From Rhizohabitans arisaemae (GTDB taxonomy: Bacteria > Actinomycetota > Actinomycetes > Streptosporangiales > Streptosporangiaceae): DNA of 64,000 nucleotides. Location of the stretch: NCBI RefSeq assembly GCF_025996515.1, contig NZ_BLRH01000024.1:1-64000 (forward strand), in the 5' to 3' direction. A program made the translations under genes and the position numbers. Below the pieces are notes generated by a model. That model saw nothing but the letters and a program-made list of their open reading frames with translations. It ran no database searches and was not told the origin of the DNA. The number at the start of each line of letters is the position of its first letter. Positions within the stretch are counted from its first letter, which is position 1. Shown piece by piece: positions 15,867 to 24,410 of the stretch.

Positions 15867-17697
15867 CGTTCATCCGCACAGTGACCATGACAGGCAGGTG
15901 GTCGGAGTACCGGAGACGTGGTGCCTGGGCCGATTCCACCTTTAGTCCCGCCGTGACGAAGACGTGGTCGATCTGCTGGGCGGGGTTGTCGGCGGGGGAG
16001 GTGGGCAGGGGCCGTACCGCGGCGAGGCCGTCGACCAGCCCGGACCGGATGAGGTCCTCAAAGGGCTTTTCCCCCGGTTCGACGTTCATGTCGCCGGCGA
16101 GGATGACGGGGCCCTTCTCCGCCAGGCCCGCCGTGAGCCTGGCGACGTCGCGCGCCTGCTCGGCCGGGGCCTGGAGGTGGGTGTTGACGATCGTCACCTT
16201 GTGCCGCCCGACCTCGACCGTCGCGCTCTGCACCTGGGCGCCGGTGGGCGCGCCGTAGGAGTCCAGCCGACGGCTGGTCAGCTCCGTGACGGGGAGGTTG
16301 GTGAGGATCGCGTCACCCCACAGGGGATCGGCTGCCGGGGCGAAGTAGTGGCGCATCCCCATGCGCTCGGCGAGGCGGGCGACGCCGTCGTGGCCGCCGT
16401 TGAGCATCCATCCCCGGTCGACCTCGCTCAGCAGGACGACGTCGGGCTGCTGGTCGCGCGCCCATTCGGCGATGCGATCGAGGGCGAGGGTTCCGTCCAG
16501 GCCGAAGCCCATGCGGATGTTGTAGGCGATCAGCTTGAGGGAGTCCCCGTTCGACGTCTTCCGTTCGACGGCCGCCGGCCAGGTCGCGGCGGTCACCAGG
16601 AGGGCGACGGCCACCACGACGGCGACCCCGCGGACGACGGTGGCCCGGGGGAGGCTCTCCTGCGGTTCGGGGCTGCCCTTGCGCAGGGCGATCCCGAGGA
16701 TGACGGCGGCGACGACGGCGGGGATCCACTGGTTGGGGTAGCCGAGGTCGTAGGCGGCGTAGTAGCCGAAGGTCGCGAGCACGAAGACCACCATGCCCAG
16801 CAGGAGCGCGAGCCCCTGCCGTCCCTTGGCGGCGGCCCCAGCGGTCACCGCGAGGCAGCCGGCCAGGCCGACCGCCATGAGCACGGCGAAGAGGGCGCTC
16901 GGGGAGAAGAAGCCGAACACCCCGTAGACGACGAAGAAGGCGACGGCCCGATTGGCCCCGTAGCGGGCCGCCACCACGGCCGCGAGGTGCCCGATGAGGA
17001 AAAGGGCGACCAGGAGCGGCCCGTTCCCGAGCAGGGGGTGCGCGCTCACCGGGGAGGTGTGCGCGAACACCCCGCTGAACACCCCGTTGACGAGCAGGAC
17101 GGGTCCGGCCAGGAACCAGGCGGCGGACGAGGCCGGTTCGTCCTGCTCGCGCGGCGTCAGCCGTACCACGACCAGGAAGGCCAGGACGAGGGCGACGCTC
17201 CCCACCCAGGGGAGGACGCCGTCCCGCCAGACGAAGTCGACGGTGCCGAGTGCCACGTGGACAAGGGTGGACAGGGTGAGCCCGCCGATGAGGCCGACGG
17301 GTACGGCGCGGCGAGGGAGGGTGTGCGCGCAGCCGTACAGCCAGAGCAGGCCGGCGGTCGTCCCGGCGGCGGCGAGGAGGAGCTGCGGCTGCCCGCCGTC
17401 GGTGGCCTGCAGCGCGACCCTGATGAGTGCGAGCAGGACGGCGCCGCCGAAGGCGATCCGGCCGAAGCCGATCCGGGATCCGAACGGGACGATCGCGAAC
17501 GGGAGCAGGAACCAGAGGAGGGCGAAGAGCCCGAGCTGCTCGGCGGGGGTCTCCGCCGCCCGCCCGAAGATCGTGATCAGGGACGGGAGGAAGACCCGCT
17601 GGACGTCGAGGAGGAGGAGTACGCCAAGGGCCAGGCTCGCGACGGCCCAGGGATCCACCTGGCGAGGCCGCTTCGGGGTCTCGGCGGCGCCGGTCAC
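15862..17697 (-). CDS. Membrane protein fused to an endonuclease/exonuclease/phosphatase domain
   Basis: Residues about 15-355 form ten or so hydrophobic helices; residues about 365-611 are an EEP-superfamily metal phosphatase/nuclease domain. EEP residues are visible in order: N in AYNIRMGF, E in LLSEVDRGW, H in NTHLQAP, D and N in AGDMNVEPG, and S-D-H in YSDHLPVMV. The EEP domain would sit on one membrane face and could act on a lipid or phosphodiester; the substrate is unknown. The GTG at 17697 with AAGGAGG five bases away is chosen over a longer open frame. It lies seven bases from the Rrf2 start. Confidence 0.8.
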   Translation of the reverse strand: MTGAAETPKRPRQVDPWAVASLALGVLLLLDVQRVFLPSLITIFGRAAETPAEQLGLFALLWFLLPFAIVPFGSRIGFGRIAFGGAVLLALIRVALQATDGGQPQLLLAAAGTTAGLLWLYGCAHTLPRRAVPVGLIGGLTLSTLVHVALGTVDFVWRDGVLPWVGSVALVLAFLVVVRLTPREQDEPASSAAWFLAGPVLLVNGVFSGVFAHTSPVSAHPLLGNGPLLVALFLIGHLAAVVAARYGANRAVAFFVVYGVFGFFSPSALFAVLMAVGLAGCLAVTAGAAAKGRQGLALLLGMVVFVLATFGYYAAYDLGYPNQWIPAVVAAVILGIALRKGSPEPQESLPRATVVRGVAVVVAVALLVTAATWPAAVERKTSNGDSLKLIAYNIRMGFGLDGTLALDRIAEWARDQQPDVVLLSEVDRGWMLNGGHDGVARLAERMGMRHYFAPAADPLWGDAILTNLPVTELTSRRLDSYGAPTGAQVQSATVEVGRHKVTIVNTHLQAPAEQARDVARLTAGLAEKGPVILAGDMNVEPGEKPFEDLIRSGLVDGLAAVRPLPTSPADNPAQQIDHVFVTAGLKVESAQAPRLRYSDHLPVMVTVRMNG

Positions 17698-17974
17698 CGA
17701 TCCTCCTTGCGCGCGCGAGACCACCCGGCGATCGGACGATCGCACGACGGAAGCGTCGTTGATCTCAGTGGCATTGTCATGGACCCTCCTGATGGTTAGG
17801 AGGAATCTTCACGTCCCATCGCACCGGACGGCAAGTGAGGGAACACCTTCCCGGCGTCGGCTCTGCCCCTGCGAGAGCCGGGGTCGGCCGGGTTCCAGCG
17901 GCATTCTCCTTACACCTCGGGTAAACATGCCGATCACCGACCGGTCGGGACCCGTCGGGAGTGGGCATCGCAAG
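17698..17974. other. Non-coding gap before the first ROK gene
   Basis: Together with the operator module this is a 384-base gene-free stretch between divergent genes. It contains a short CCTCCT/AGGAGG hairpin (17785-17803) and otherwise nothing I recognise. Confidence 0.5.
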
Positions 17975-18034
17975 CGCTAAACTAACAAGAAGGGTTCTTA
18001 AGAGATAGATGTCGTTAGCGAATTGAAATAGACA
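17975..18034 (+). promoter_or_regulatory. Duplicated 60-bp promoter/operator module, copy 1
   Basis: The block begins CGCTAAACTAACAAGAA and contains AAGAAgggTTCTT (palindrome) and a distal TTAGCG that inverts the leading CGCTAA. It is 47/60 identical, without gaps, to the block ahead of the second ROK gene at 24340-24399. Both blocks lie just upstream of ROK genes, so autoregulation is likely. Confidence 0.65.
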
Positions 18035-18081
18035 ACCGGCCGTTTTTGCGAGATTAATGAGCTGCGGCGGGAGGGAATCGC

Positions 18082-19275
18082 ATGGTGGAGCGTCGGCCGG
18101 GCGTGCCGAGACTATTACGGGAGATCAACGACCGTGCCGCTTTGGAGCTGCTCCTGCGATCGGGGCCTCTGACGCGGGCGCAGATCGGTCAGTTGACCGG
18201 GTTGTCAAAGGTCACCGCCTCGCAACTGCTGGCCAGGCTGGAAGAGCGCGGCCTTGTCGCGGTGGTCGGTGAACAAGCGGGGGGAAGGGGGCCGAATGCG
18301 GCTCTCTACGCGATCGTCCCCTCCTGTGCCTATGTGGCGGGACTTGACGTCGGTCCGGAAAGTATCACCACTGGAATTGCTGACATAAGTGGTGAAATTG
18401 TTGCCGAGATCACAGTGGATCCCAATGGTGGCGGGGATCCCGTCAAAATTGTGCATAGCGCGGTAACCAAGGCCTGCCGTACCGCCAAGGTGGCCCTGTC
18501 GAAACTGCGCTCCGTCGTGATCGGGACCCCCGGAGTCGTCGACCCGCGCACGGGCGACGTCCGGTTCTCCTTCGACCTTCCCGGCTGGCATGAGGGCATC
18601 CACAGCGCGCTCGCCGCGAGCCTGCGCCGCCGCGTCACGATCGAGAACGACGTCAACCTCGCCGCGATCGCCGAGCGCGAGCAGGGCGCGGCACGGGGCG
18701 CCGACGACTTCGTCCTGCTCTGGGTGGGCCGGGGTATCGGGCTCGCCGTCATCCTCGGCGGCCGGGTGCACCGCGGCCGTTCGGGCAGCGCGGGCGAGAT
18801 CGGCTACCTTCCCGTGCCCGGGGTGCCGCTCGCCGAGGACGTCCTGGCCCGGCCCGGCCGGCTCCCGTCGCTCGCCGGAGGACTCCAGTCCCTGGTCAGC
18901 GCGGTCGCGGTCGCCGAGCTCGCCGAGAGTTACGGCGTCGCCGCGGCCGGGCAGTCCGCCGCCGAGTGCGTCGCCGCCGCCGTCGACGGCGGGGAGCGGG
19001 GAGCCGCCTTCCTGGACGAGGTCGCGGGGCGGCTCGCCCTCGGCGTCGCGTCGGTCTGCGTGGTCCTCGATCCCGGGCTGGTCGTGCTCGCCGGGGAGGT
19101 CGGCCAGGCCGGCGGGGCCCGGCTGACCGGCCGGGTGGAGGAGGCCGTCGCCAGGATGTGCCCGATCCGTCCCCAGGTCGTGGTGAGCGAGGTGCCGGGC
19201 AACCCGGTCATGGCGGGGGCCGTCCTCGCCGCTTTGGACCAGGCTCGCGAGGAGGTCTTCTCCCCGAAGGCCTGA
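18082..19275 (+). CDS. ROK-family transcriptional regulator (first copy)
   Basis: The 397-aa protein has an N-terminal winged helix (about 10-70: LTRAQIGQLTGLSKVTASQLLARLEERGL) and a C-terminal sugar-kinase-like ROK domain (about 85-390, with ENDVNLAAIAERE and LDPGLVVLAGEVG). The ENDxN aspartate of ROK kinases is kept, but the zinc-binding CxCGxxGC motif of NagC/Mlc-type proteins is missing. It is a paralogue of the protein at 24411, and the two genes flank the leftward nagZ/ABC operon. A GGGAGG ribosome site precedes the ATG. An effector such as an amino sugar is inference from neighbours. Confidence 0.9.
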   Translation: MVERRPGVPRLLREINDRAALELLLRSGPLTRAQIGQLTGLSKVTASQLLARLEERGLVAVVGEQAGGRGPNAALYAIVPSCAYVAGLDVGPESITTGIADISGEIVAEITVDPNGGGDPVKIVHSAVTKACRTAKVALSKLRSVVIGTPGVVDPRTGDVRFSFDLPGWHEGIHSALAASLRRRVTIENDVNLAAIAEREQGAARGADDFVLLWVGRGIGLAVILGGRVHRGRSGSAGEIGYLPVPGVPLAEDVLARPGRLPSLAGGLQSLVSAVAVAELAESYGVAAAGQSAAECVAAAVDGGERGAAFLDEVAGRLALGVASVCVVLDPGLVVLAGEVGQAGGARLTGRVEEAVARMCPIRPQVVVSEVPGNPVMAGAVLAALDQAREEVFSPKA

Positions 19276-19295
19276 GCCTGCGGGCGAAAACGTCA

Positions 19296-19330
19296 GGCGC
19301 CGCCGCACCGGGGTGAGGTGCGGCGGCGCC
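19296..19330. terminator. Perfect 14-bp hairpin between ROK gene and nagZ
   Basis: GGCGCCGCCGCACC (19296-19309) pairs with GGTGCGGCGGCGCC (19317-19330) around GGGGTGA. It lies between two convergent stop codons, so it should terminate both transcripts. Confidence 0.8.
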
Positions 19331-19350
19331 CGAGTCTGTGCGACGGCCGC

Positions 19351-20787
19351 TCAGATCGTGAGCAGTTCGGCGGCGGCTTGGGCGTTGGCCCGCGCGGCGC
19401 CGTACGTCGCCAGGTAGATCTCGGCCGGCGGGCGCCAGATCGGCAGCCCCATCTCCACGACCGTCGCGTCGGGCCGGCCTGCCAGCACCGATGAGACGAT
19501 CTTCTGGGTGGTGGGGTAGCGGTGGGCGTCTCGGACCACAAGGATCAAGGATCGGTTTGTGGCGCGTTCCAAGATCGCGGTCGGTTCGGCCGATTCGTGG
19601 TCGACCCGGGTGACTTCCGCGCCGTCCAGGGGGAGTCCCCACGGCACATCGCCGACCGCGATCGTCGGCGGGGTCTGGATCTCGACCACGAGCGGGTTCA
19701 CCAGCGTCTTGGGGGTCCCGGTGAGGTGTACGGCGCGGCGGGCGGCGGAGATGCCGACCCCGTTGCCGGTGATCTCGGTACGGGGGGTGGTGCGGAACCA
19801 GGCGTGCAGGCGGGAAACCCGCTCGGCCGCCTCCTCCAGACGGGAGGCGGGAAGACGGCCCTCGACGATCGCGGTGACGATGGCGTTCCGGATCGACTCG
19901 ACGACGTCGGCGGTCGGGAGGGGGCCGAGGCAGATCAGGTCGGAGCCGGCGGCGAGCGAGAGCACCGCTCCCTGCTCGATGCCGACGCTTTCGGTGATCG
20001 CGTGCATGTCGAGGGCGTCGGTGACCACGACACCGTTGTAGCCCATCTCATCGCGGAGGAGATGGGTGAGCGCCGCTGGGGAGAGCGTGGCCGGCGCGGT
20101 TCCGGTCAGGACCGGGACCCGGACGTGCGCAGTCATGATCGACTTGGTGCCGGCCTTGATCGCGGCGCGGAAGGGGGCGAGCTCCCGGGACTCCAGGACC
20201 TCCCTGGAGACGTCGACCGTCGGGATCTCCACATGGGAGTCCTGCTGGGTCGCCCCGTGGCCGGGGAAGTGCTTGACGCAGGCCGCCACACCGACGTCCT
20301 GCAGACCCTGGACGGCCGCGACGGTGTGCCGGCTGACCAGGTCGGTGGATGAACCGAAGGAGCGGGTCCCGATGATGGGGTTGTCGTCCGCCGTGTTGAC
20401 GTCGGCGGATGGCGCCATATCCAGGTTGACCCCGCACTGGGCGAGTTCGGAGCCGATGGACCGGTAGACGCTCTGGGTCAGGTCGAGGTCGTCGATCACT
20501 CCCAGCGCGGCGTTCCCCGGGTAGAGGCTGCCGACGTTGTAGGCGAGACGGGTGACGTCGCCGCCTTCCTCGTCGAGGGAGATGATCATGTCGCCGTGGG
20601 TGCGGAGTTGCGCGGTCAGCGACGTGAGCTGCTCGGCTCCGGTGATGTTGAAGCCGAAGAGCGTGACACCGCCCAGTCCGTCGGCGAGGTCCCGCCGGAG
20701 CCACTCGGGTGGGGTCGTTCCCTGGAAGGCGGCGAGCAGCGTACCGGACGCGAGACGAAGGAGCTCCCGGTCGTTCGTAACGGACAT
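19351..20787 (-). CDS. nagZ: Glycoside hydrolase family 3 beta-N-acetylglucosaminidase
   Basis: The 478-aa GH3 enzyme releases terminal beta-N-acetylglucosamine from muropeptides or chito-oligosaccharides. The NagZ-type signature is present: KHFPGHG at 172-178 with the acid/base His dyad at D183-S-H185, and nucleophile D257 in GVVVTDALDMH. The chain continues about 150 residues past the barrel with a second alpha/beta region, as in many actinobacterial members. There is no signal peptide, so it works inside the cell on imported sugars. It is last in the ABC importer operon, 115 bases after the permease gene. The ATG at 20787 follows AAGGAG at a rather long distance. Confidence 0.9.
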   Translation of the reverse strand: MSVTNDRELLRLASGTLLAAFQGTTPPEWLRRDLADGLGGVTLFGFNITGAEQLTSLTAQLRTHGDMIISLDEEGGDVTRLAYNVGSLYPGNAALGVIDDLDLTQSVYRSIGSELAQCGVNLDMAPSADVNTADDNPIIGTRSFGSSTDLVSRHTVAAVQGLQDVGVAACVKHFPGHGATQQDSHVEIPTVDVSREVLESRELAPFRAAIKAGTKSIMTAHVRVPVLTGTAPATLSPAALTHLLRDEMGYNGVVVTDALDMHAITESVGIEQGAVLSLAAGSDLICLGPLPTADVVESIRNAIVTAIVEGRLPASRLEEAAERVSRLHAWFRTTPRTEITGNGVGISAARRAVHLTGTPKTLVNPLVVEIQTPPTIAVGDVPWGLPLDGAEVTRVDHESAEPTAILERATNRSLILVVRDAHRYPTTQKIVSSVLAGRPDATVVEMGLPIWRPPAEIYLATYGAARANAQAAAELLTI

Positions 20788-20902
20788 GATCGTGCTCGTC
20801 TCCTTAGATGTGCTCGGGGATGTGGGGGATGTCGCCGTACGGCGTACCCGCGTGGTTGTCACACGCGTACGTCGCACGGCGGAGGTGACGGCGAGCTGTG
20901 GC

Positions 20903-21832
20903 TCAGCCCTTCACGGCGCCGGCGACGAGGCCGGACACCATGCGGCGTTGGACGAGCATGAAGAACACGATAACCGGGAGGGTCATCAGGGTGGATGCGG
21001 CCATGATCGCACCCCAGTCGGTCCCGCGTTGTCCGAAGAAGAACTGCAACGCCACGGGCATGGTGTACCGCGTGGAGTCGGTCATCAGGATGAGCGCGAA
21101 GATCAGCTCATTCCAGGCCGTGATGAAGGAGAAGATGCTGGTGGCCACCAGACCGGGGGCGACCAGCGGGAACAGCACCCGCCAGAAGGTGGTGAACCGG
21201 CCGGCCCCGTCGATCCACGCGGCCTCCTCCAGTTCCCTGGGGACCGCCGCCACGAAGGTGCGCAGCATCCAGATCCCGAACGGGAGGGTGAGCCCGACGT
21301 TGATCACGATGAGGCCCAGGAACTGGTCGAACAGGCCGAGTCGCTTGACCATCAGGAACAGCGGGATCAGCAGGGCCTCGGCGGGCACCATCTGCACGAT
21401 CAGCAGCAGGATCAGGAACGAGGTACGGCCTCTGAACCTGAACCGGGAGATCGCCGTGGCGGCGAGCAGGGCGAGCACCGCTCCGATCAGCACGGTGGAG
21501 ACCGCGACGAGCGCGCTGTTGCGCAGGTAGAGCCAGATCGAGTTGCCCGCGACCCCTTCGGTGAACACCCGCGACAAGTGGTCGAGGGTGGGATCGGTGG
21601 GGATCGGGATGAACTCGGTGGTGAAGATCTGTTCGTTGGACTTGAAGGCGGAGGCGACCATCCAGTACACCGGGAAGATCGCGGCGAGGAACACCAGGAT
21701 CCCCGTCGCGTTCAGCGCCACCCTGCGAAGTCGCGCGACGGTGCGGGTTCGCTTGGCGCCCTTGCGGAGATGCTTGGGCGTCTGGTGGGGTTTCCCGGGG
21801 GTGCGGAGGCGCTCGGCCGTGAGGTCGCTCAT
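20903..21832 (-). CDS. Sugar ABC transporter permease (MalG type)
   Basis: The 309-aa inner-membrane protein has six hydrophobic helices and the EAA loop EEAAWIDGAGRFTTFWRVLFP, which contacts the ATPase. It belongs to CUT1 importers, which carry oligosaccharides. Its start overlaps the stop of the partner permease gene as ATGA. No ATPase gene is nearby; actinobacterial CUT1 systems commonly share an MsiK-type ATPase encoded elsewhere (established knowledge). Confidence 0.92.
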   Translation of the reverse strand: MSDLTAERLRTPGKPHQTPKHLRKGAKRTRTVARLRRVALNATGILVFLAAIFPVYWMVASAFKSNEQIFTTEFIPIPTDPTLDHLSRVFTEGVAGNSIWLYLRNSALVAVSTVLIGAVLALLAATAISRFRFRGRTSFLILLLIVQMVPAEALLIPLFLMVKRLGLFDQFLGLIVINVGLTLPFGIWMLRTFVAAVPRELEEAAWIDGAGRFTTFWRVLFPLVAPGLVATSIFSFITAWNELIFALILMTDSTRYTMPVALQFFFGQRGTDWGAIMAASTLMTLPVIVFFMLVQRRMVSGLVAGAVKG

Positions 21833-22845
21833 CGGATGTCGTCCTCCTGTTTGACGATCTGCCGGATGTGGATCAGCGTGACGATGAGCAGGATCAGCGT
21901 CAGCACGACCGCGATCGCCGCACCGGTGCCCATTTTGGGCGGGCTGCGGAACGCCTCGGCAAAGGAGAACAGGGAGAGGTTGAGCGCATCCCGGTTGGTG
22001 GGGCCGCTCATCAGGACGTACAGCTGACCGAAGACCTTGAAGTCCCAGATGATGGAGAGCACGGTGAGCACCGCGAACACCGGCTTGAGCATCGGGAAGG
22101 TGATCTTCCGGAAGATCCGGACGGGGGTCGCCCCGTCAACCCTGGCCGCCTCGTACAGCGAGGTGGGGATGCTCTTCAGACCGGCCAGCACCGACACCGC
22201 GACGAACGGGAAGGACTGCCAGACCACCATGACGACGAGCACCAGGTAGATCGTCAGCGGGTCGTTGAGCCAGGGCTCGCCGGTCCAGTCCGAACGACCG
22301 AAGAGCAGCTGGGAGAGCCAGTCGGGCAGAAAGTTGAGCGCCCAGTTGATGATGCCCTGCTCGGCGTCGAACAGCCAGCGCCAGATGATGGCCGCGGCGA
22401 CCGGGGGGACGGCCCAGGCGGCGATGATCCCGACGATCACGGTGTTGGCCATCTTCTTGCCCAGGCGGTGGATCAGCAGCCCGACGAGGGTGCCCAGGAT
22501 CAGCGTGAGCGAGACGGCGGCGACGGCGAAGAACACCGTGTTCCGGAGCGACGACCAGAAGAGCGGGTTCTCCAGGATCTGCCGGTAGTTGTCGGTTCCG
22601 ACGAACTCCGCGGGTGCCCCCCGGACCTGGCGGATGCCCACCTTCTGGAAGGACATCACCACCATCTGGAAGAGGGGGTAGATCAGGAGCGCCGCGATAA
22701 CCGCGAGACCGGGGAGGAGCAGGAAGTAGGGAAGGGACCAAGTCGGCAAGGAACGTGACGGCCGCGGGGCGCGGTCCTTCCGATCACCCCGTGCCGGGGC
22801 GGAGGAGTCGTCTCCGCCCCGGACGGCCGATTGCGTCTGAGTCAT
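21829..22845 (-). CDS. Sugar ABC transporter permease (MalF type)
   Basis: The 338-aa protein has a charged N-terminal tail (about 1-40), then six or more membrane helices and the EAA loop YEAARVDGATPVRIFRKITFP. It pairs with the following permease to form the membrane pore of a CUT1 importer. The gene starts two bases after the solute-binding protein stop and overlaps the next gene by four bases, so all three are translated from one message. Confidence 0.92.
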   Translation of the reverse strand: MTQTQSAVRGGDDSSAPARGDRKDRAPRPSRSLPTWSLPYFLLLPGLAVIAALLIYPLFQMVVMSFQKVGIRQVRGAPAEFVGTDNYRQILENPLFWSSLRNTVFFAVAAVSLTLILGTLVGLLIHRLGKKMANTVIVGIIAAWAVPPVAAAIIWRWLFDAEQGIINWALNFLPDWLSQLLFGRSDWTGEPWLNDPLTIYLVLVVMVVWQSFPFVAVSVLAGLKSIPTSLYEAARVDGATPVRIFRKITFPMLKPVFAVLTVLSIIWDFKVFGQLYVLMSGPTNRDALNLSLFSFAEAFRSPPKMGTGAAIAVVLTLILLIVTLIHIRQIVKQEDDIR

Positions 22846-22847
22846 GG

Positions 22848-24164
22848 TTACTGGTTAAGGATGGTCTCGAGTTCCGTGTTGGCGTCAGCGAGAGCGGTAT
22901 CCACGTTCTTCTTGCCCTCGATGACCGCCCGGAGGGCGTTCTGCAGGACGGCCTTGGTCTCGTTGGCCTCGGTCCAGTTGGCGTCGTTGGGGAAGGTCCG
23001 CGCCTTGGGGAAGGTCGCGGCGAACGGCGCCTGAACCGGGTCGCTGGCCAGCGCGGCCAGGGCGTCCGGGTAGAGCGGCAGGAGGCCGCCGTCGGTGGCG
23101 TACCGGGTGCCCCACTGCTTGCCCGCGGCGAGCTTGACGAACTCGTACGCCAGTTCCTTGTTCTTGGCGTCGTTCCAGACGGCGATGTCGTTACCGCCCT
23201 GGAAGGCGGGAGCGGGGGAACCGTCCTTGGCGGGGATCGTGAAGAACCCCATCTGCTCGTCCTTCAGCTTCTTGTTGGCCTCCTTGATGGTGGCGATGTC
23301 CCAAGGAGCCGTGATGTACATGCCGACCTTGTTGTTGGCGAAGCGGGTCCGGATGTCCGTGGCGTTCTGGGTGAGCGCGGACTTCCGGGAGACGCCGTGC
23401 TTGGCCACCAGGTCGGCGTAGAAGGTGAAGCCCTCCTTGAAGGTGGGGTCGGTCAGCTTGCCGACCCACTTGTCGCCTTCCTTGACGGCGTACTCGCCGC
23501 CGAGGGACCAGGTGAAGGGGGCGAGGGCGTGGTTGGAGTCGCTGCCGCCGTTGAAGGCGAAGCCGTCGACGTCCTTACCCTTCTTCTCCACGATCTTCTT
23601 GCCGGCCGCCACGAGCTCGTCCCAGTTCTTGGGGATCTCGATGCCGAGCTCCTTGAACCAGTCCACGCGGTACAGGATCGCGCGGGTGCCACCGCCCCAC
23701 GGCACGGCGTAGACCTTGCCGTCGACCGTCTCCAGGCCCCACAGGTTCGCCGGGATGGCCTTGAAGTCCTCGGTGGCCTGGACGACCGCGGTGAGGTCGG
23801 CGAGCGCGTCCTCGGTCTGCCAGGTGAGCACCTGGTCGTTACCGATCTCGGTGACGTCCGGGCCCTCGCCGCCGGCCGCGGCCGCGGTGAACCGGTTGTT
23901 CACCTCGGGCCAGGGGATCCACTGGGTGTTGACCGTGGCTCCGGTGGCGGCGGTGAAAGCCGCGCTGAGGTCGTCCTGGTACTTCTTGACGACGTCGTTC
24001 GGGTCGCCAAGACGCCAGACCGTGAGCGTCTGGCCTGCGTACTTCGGCCCGGTGGGCGCGGAGGAGTCCGCGGCCTTGGGCGGCTCGGCAGGTTCGGCGC
24101 CCCCGCACGCGCTGAGACCAAAAGCGAGTGCGGCGGTGACGGCCGCGAATTTTGCGATCTTCAC
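22848..24164 (-). CDS. Extracellular sugar-binding lipoprotein of the ABC importer
   Basis: This 438-aa family 1 solute-binding protein captures the sugar outside the membrane. The signal peptide ends in a lipobox FGLSAC with C20 as the lipidation site, followed by a Pro/Ala/Ser linker. LTVWRLGDPNDVVKKYQDDL and FTAATGATVNTQWIPWPEV are the start of the periplasmic-binding fold. The GTG start has GGGAG seven bases upstream. It heads the operon SBP-permease-permease-nagZ. The nagZ neighbour suggests GlcNAc-containing oligosaccharides or muropeptide sugars; ngcEFG/dasABC-type identity cannot be settled by eye. Confidence 0.92.
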   Translation of the reverse strand: MKIAKFAAVTAALAFGLSACGGAEPAEPPKAADSSAPTGPKYAGQTLTVWRLGDPNDVVKKYQDDLSAAFTAATGATVNTQWIPWPEVNNRFTAAAAGGEGPDVTEIGNDQVLTWQTEDALADLTAVVQATEDFKAIPANLWGLETVDGKVYAVPWGGGTRAILYRVDWFKELGIEIPKNWDELVAAGKKIVEKKGKDVDGFAFNGGSDSNHALAPFTWSLGGEYAVKEGDKWVGKLTDPTFKEGFTFYADLVAKHGVSRKSALTQNATDIRTRFANNKVGMYITAPWDIATIKEANKKLKDEQMGFFTIPAKDGSPAPAFQGGNDIAVWNDAKNKELAYEFVKLAAGKQWGTRYATDGGLLPLYPDALAALASDPVQAPFAATFPKARTFPNDANWTEANETKAVLQNALRAVIEGKKNVDTALADANTELETILNQ

Positions 24165-24339
24165 TCGGGTTCTCCCTTCCCGGCATCGCCTCGCGGAAGC
24201 GCCACTTGGGTACAGGGGCTGGCTCTCCGTCGGCTTTGTGTCGCATTGAGGGTTTGAGCGGTGTCGGCATCCGGCATTAAAACCTTGATGTCGCTGGTCC
24301 AGGTCACCTGCCGGAGTACCTTGCCCGCCCGATGTCTGC

Positions 24340-24399
24340 CGCTAAACTAACAAGAAAGTTTCCTAAAAAATACCCGCTGTTAGCGGATCGATATAGACA
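24340..24399 (+). promoter_or_regulatory. Duplicated 60-bp promoter/operator module, copy 2
   Basis: CGCTAAACTAACAAGAAAGT opens the block; AGAAAGTTTCCT is an imperfect palindrome of the AGGAAACTTTCCT type seen near actinobacterial ROK genes, and TTAGCG at 24380-24385 inverts the leading CGCTAA. It is 47/60 identical to 17975-18034 and lies between the leftward importer operon and the rightward ROK gene, so it could serve both. Confidence 0.65.
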
Positions 24400-24410
24400 G
24401 GAGCAGCCGC

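Noticed and set aside
22848..24164. Calling the importer DasABC or NgcEFG
   Set aside because: The sugar-binding family is clear, but these subtypes cannot be told apart by eye and no dasR-type gene is present.
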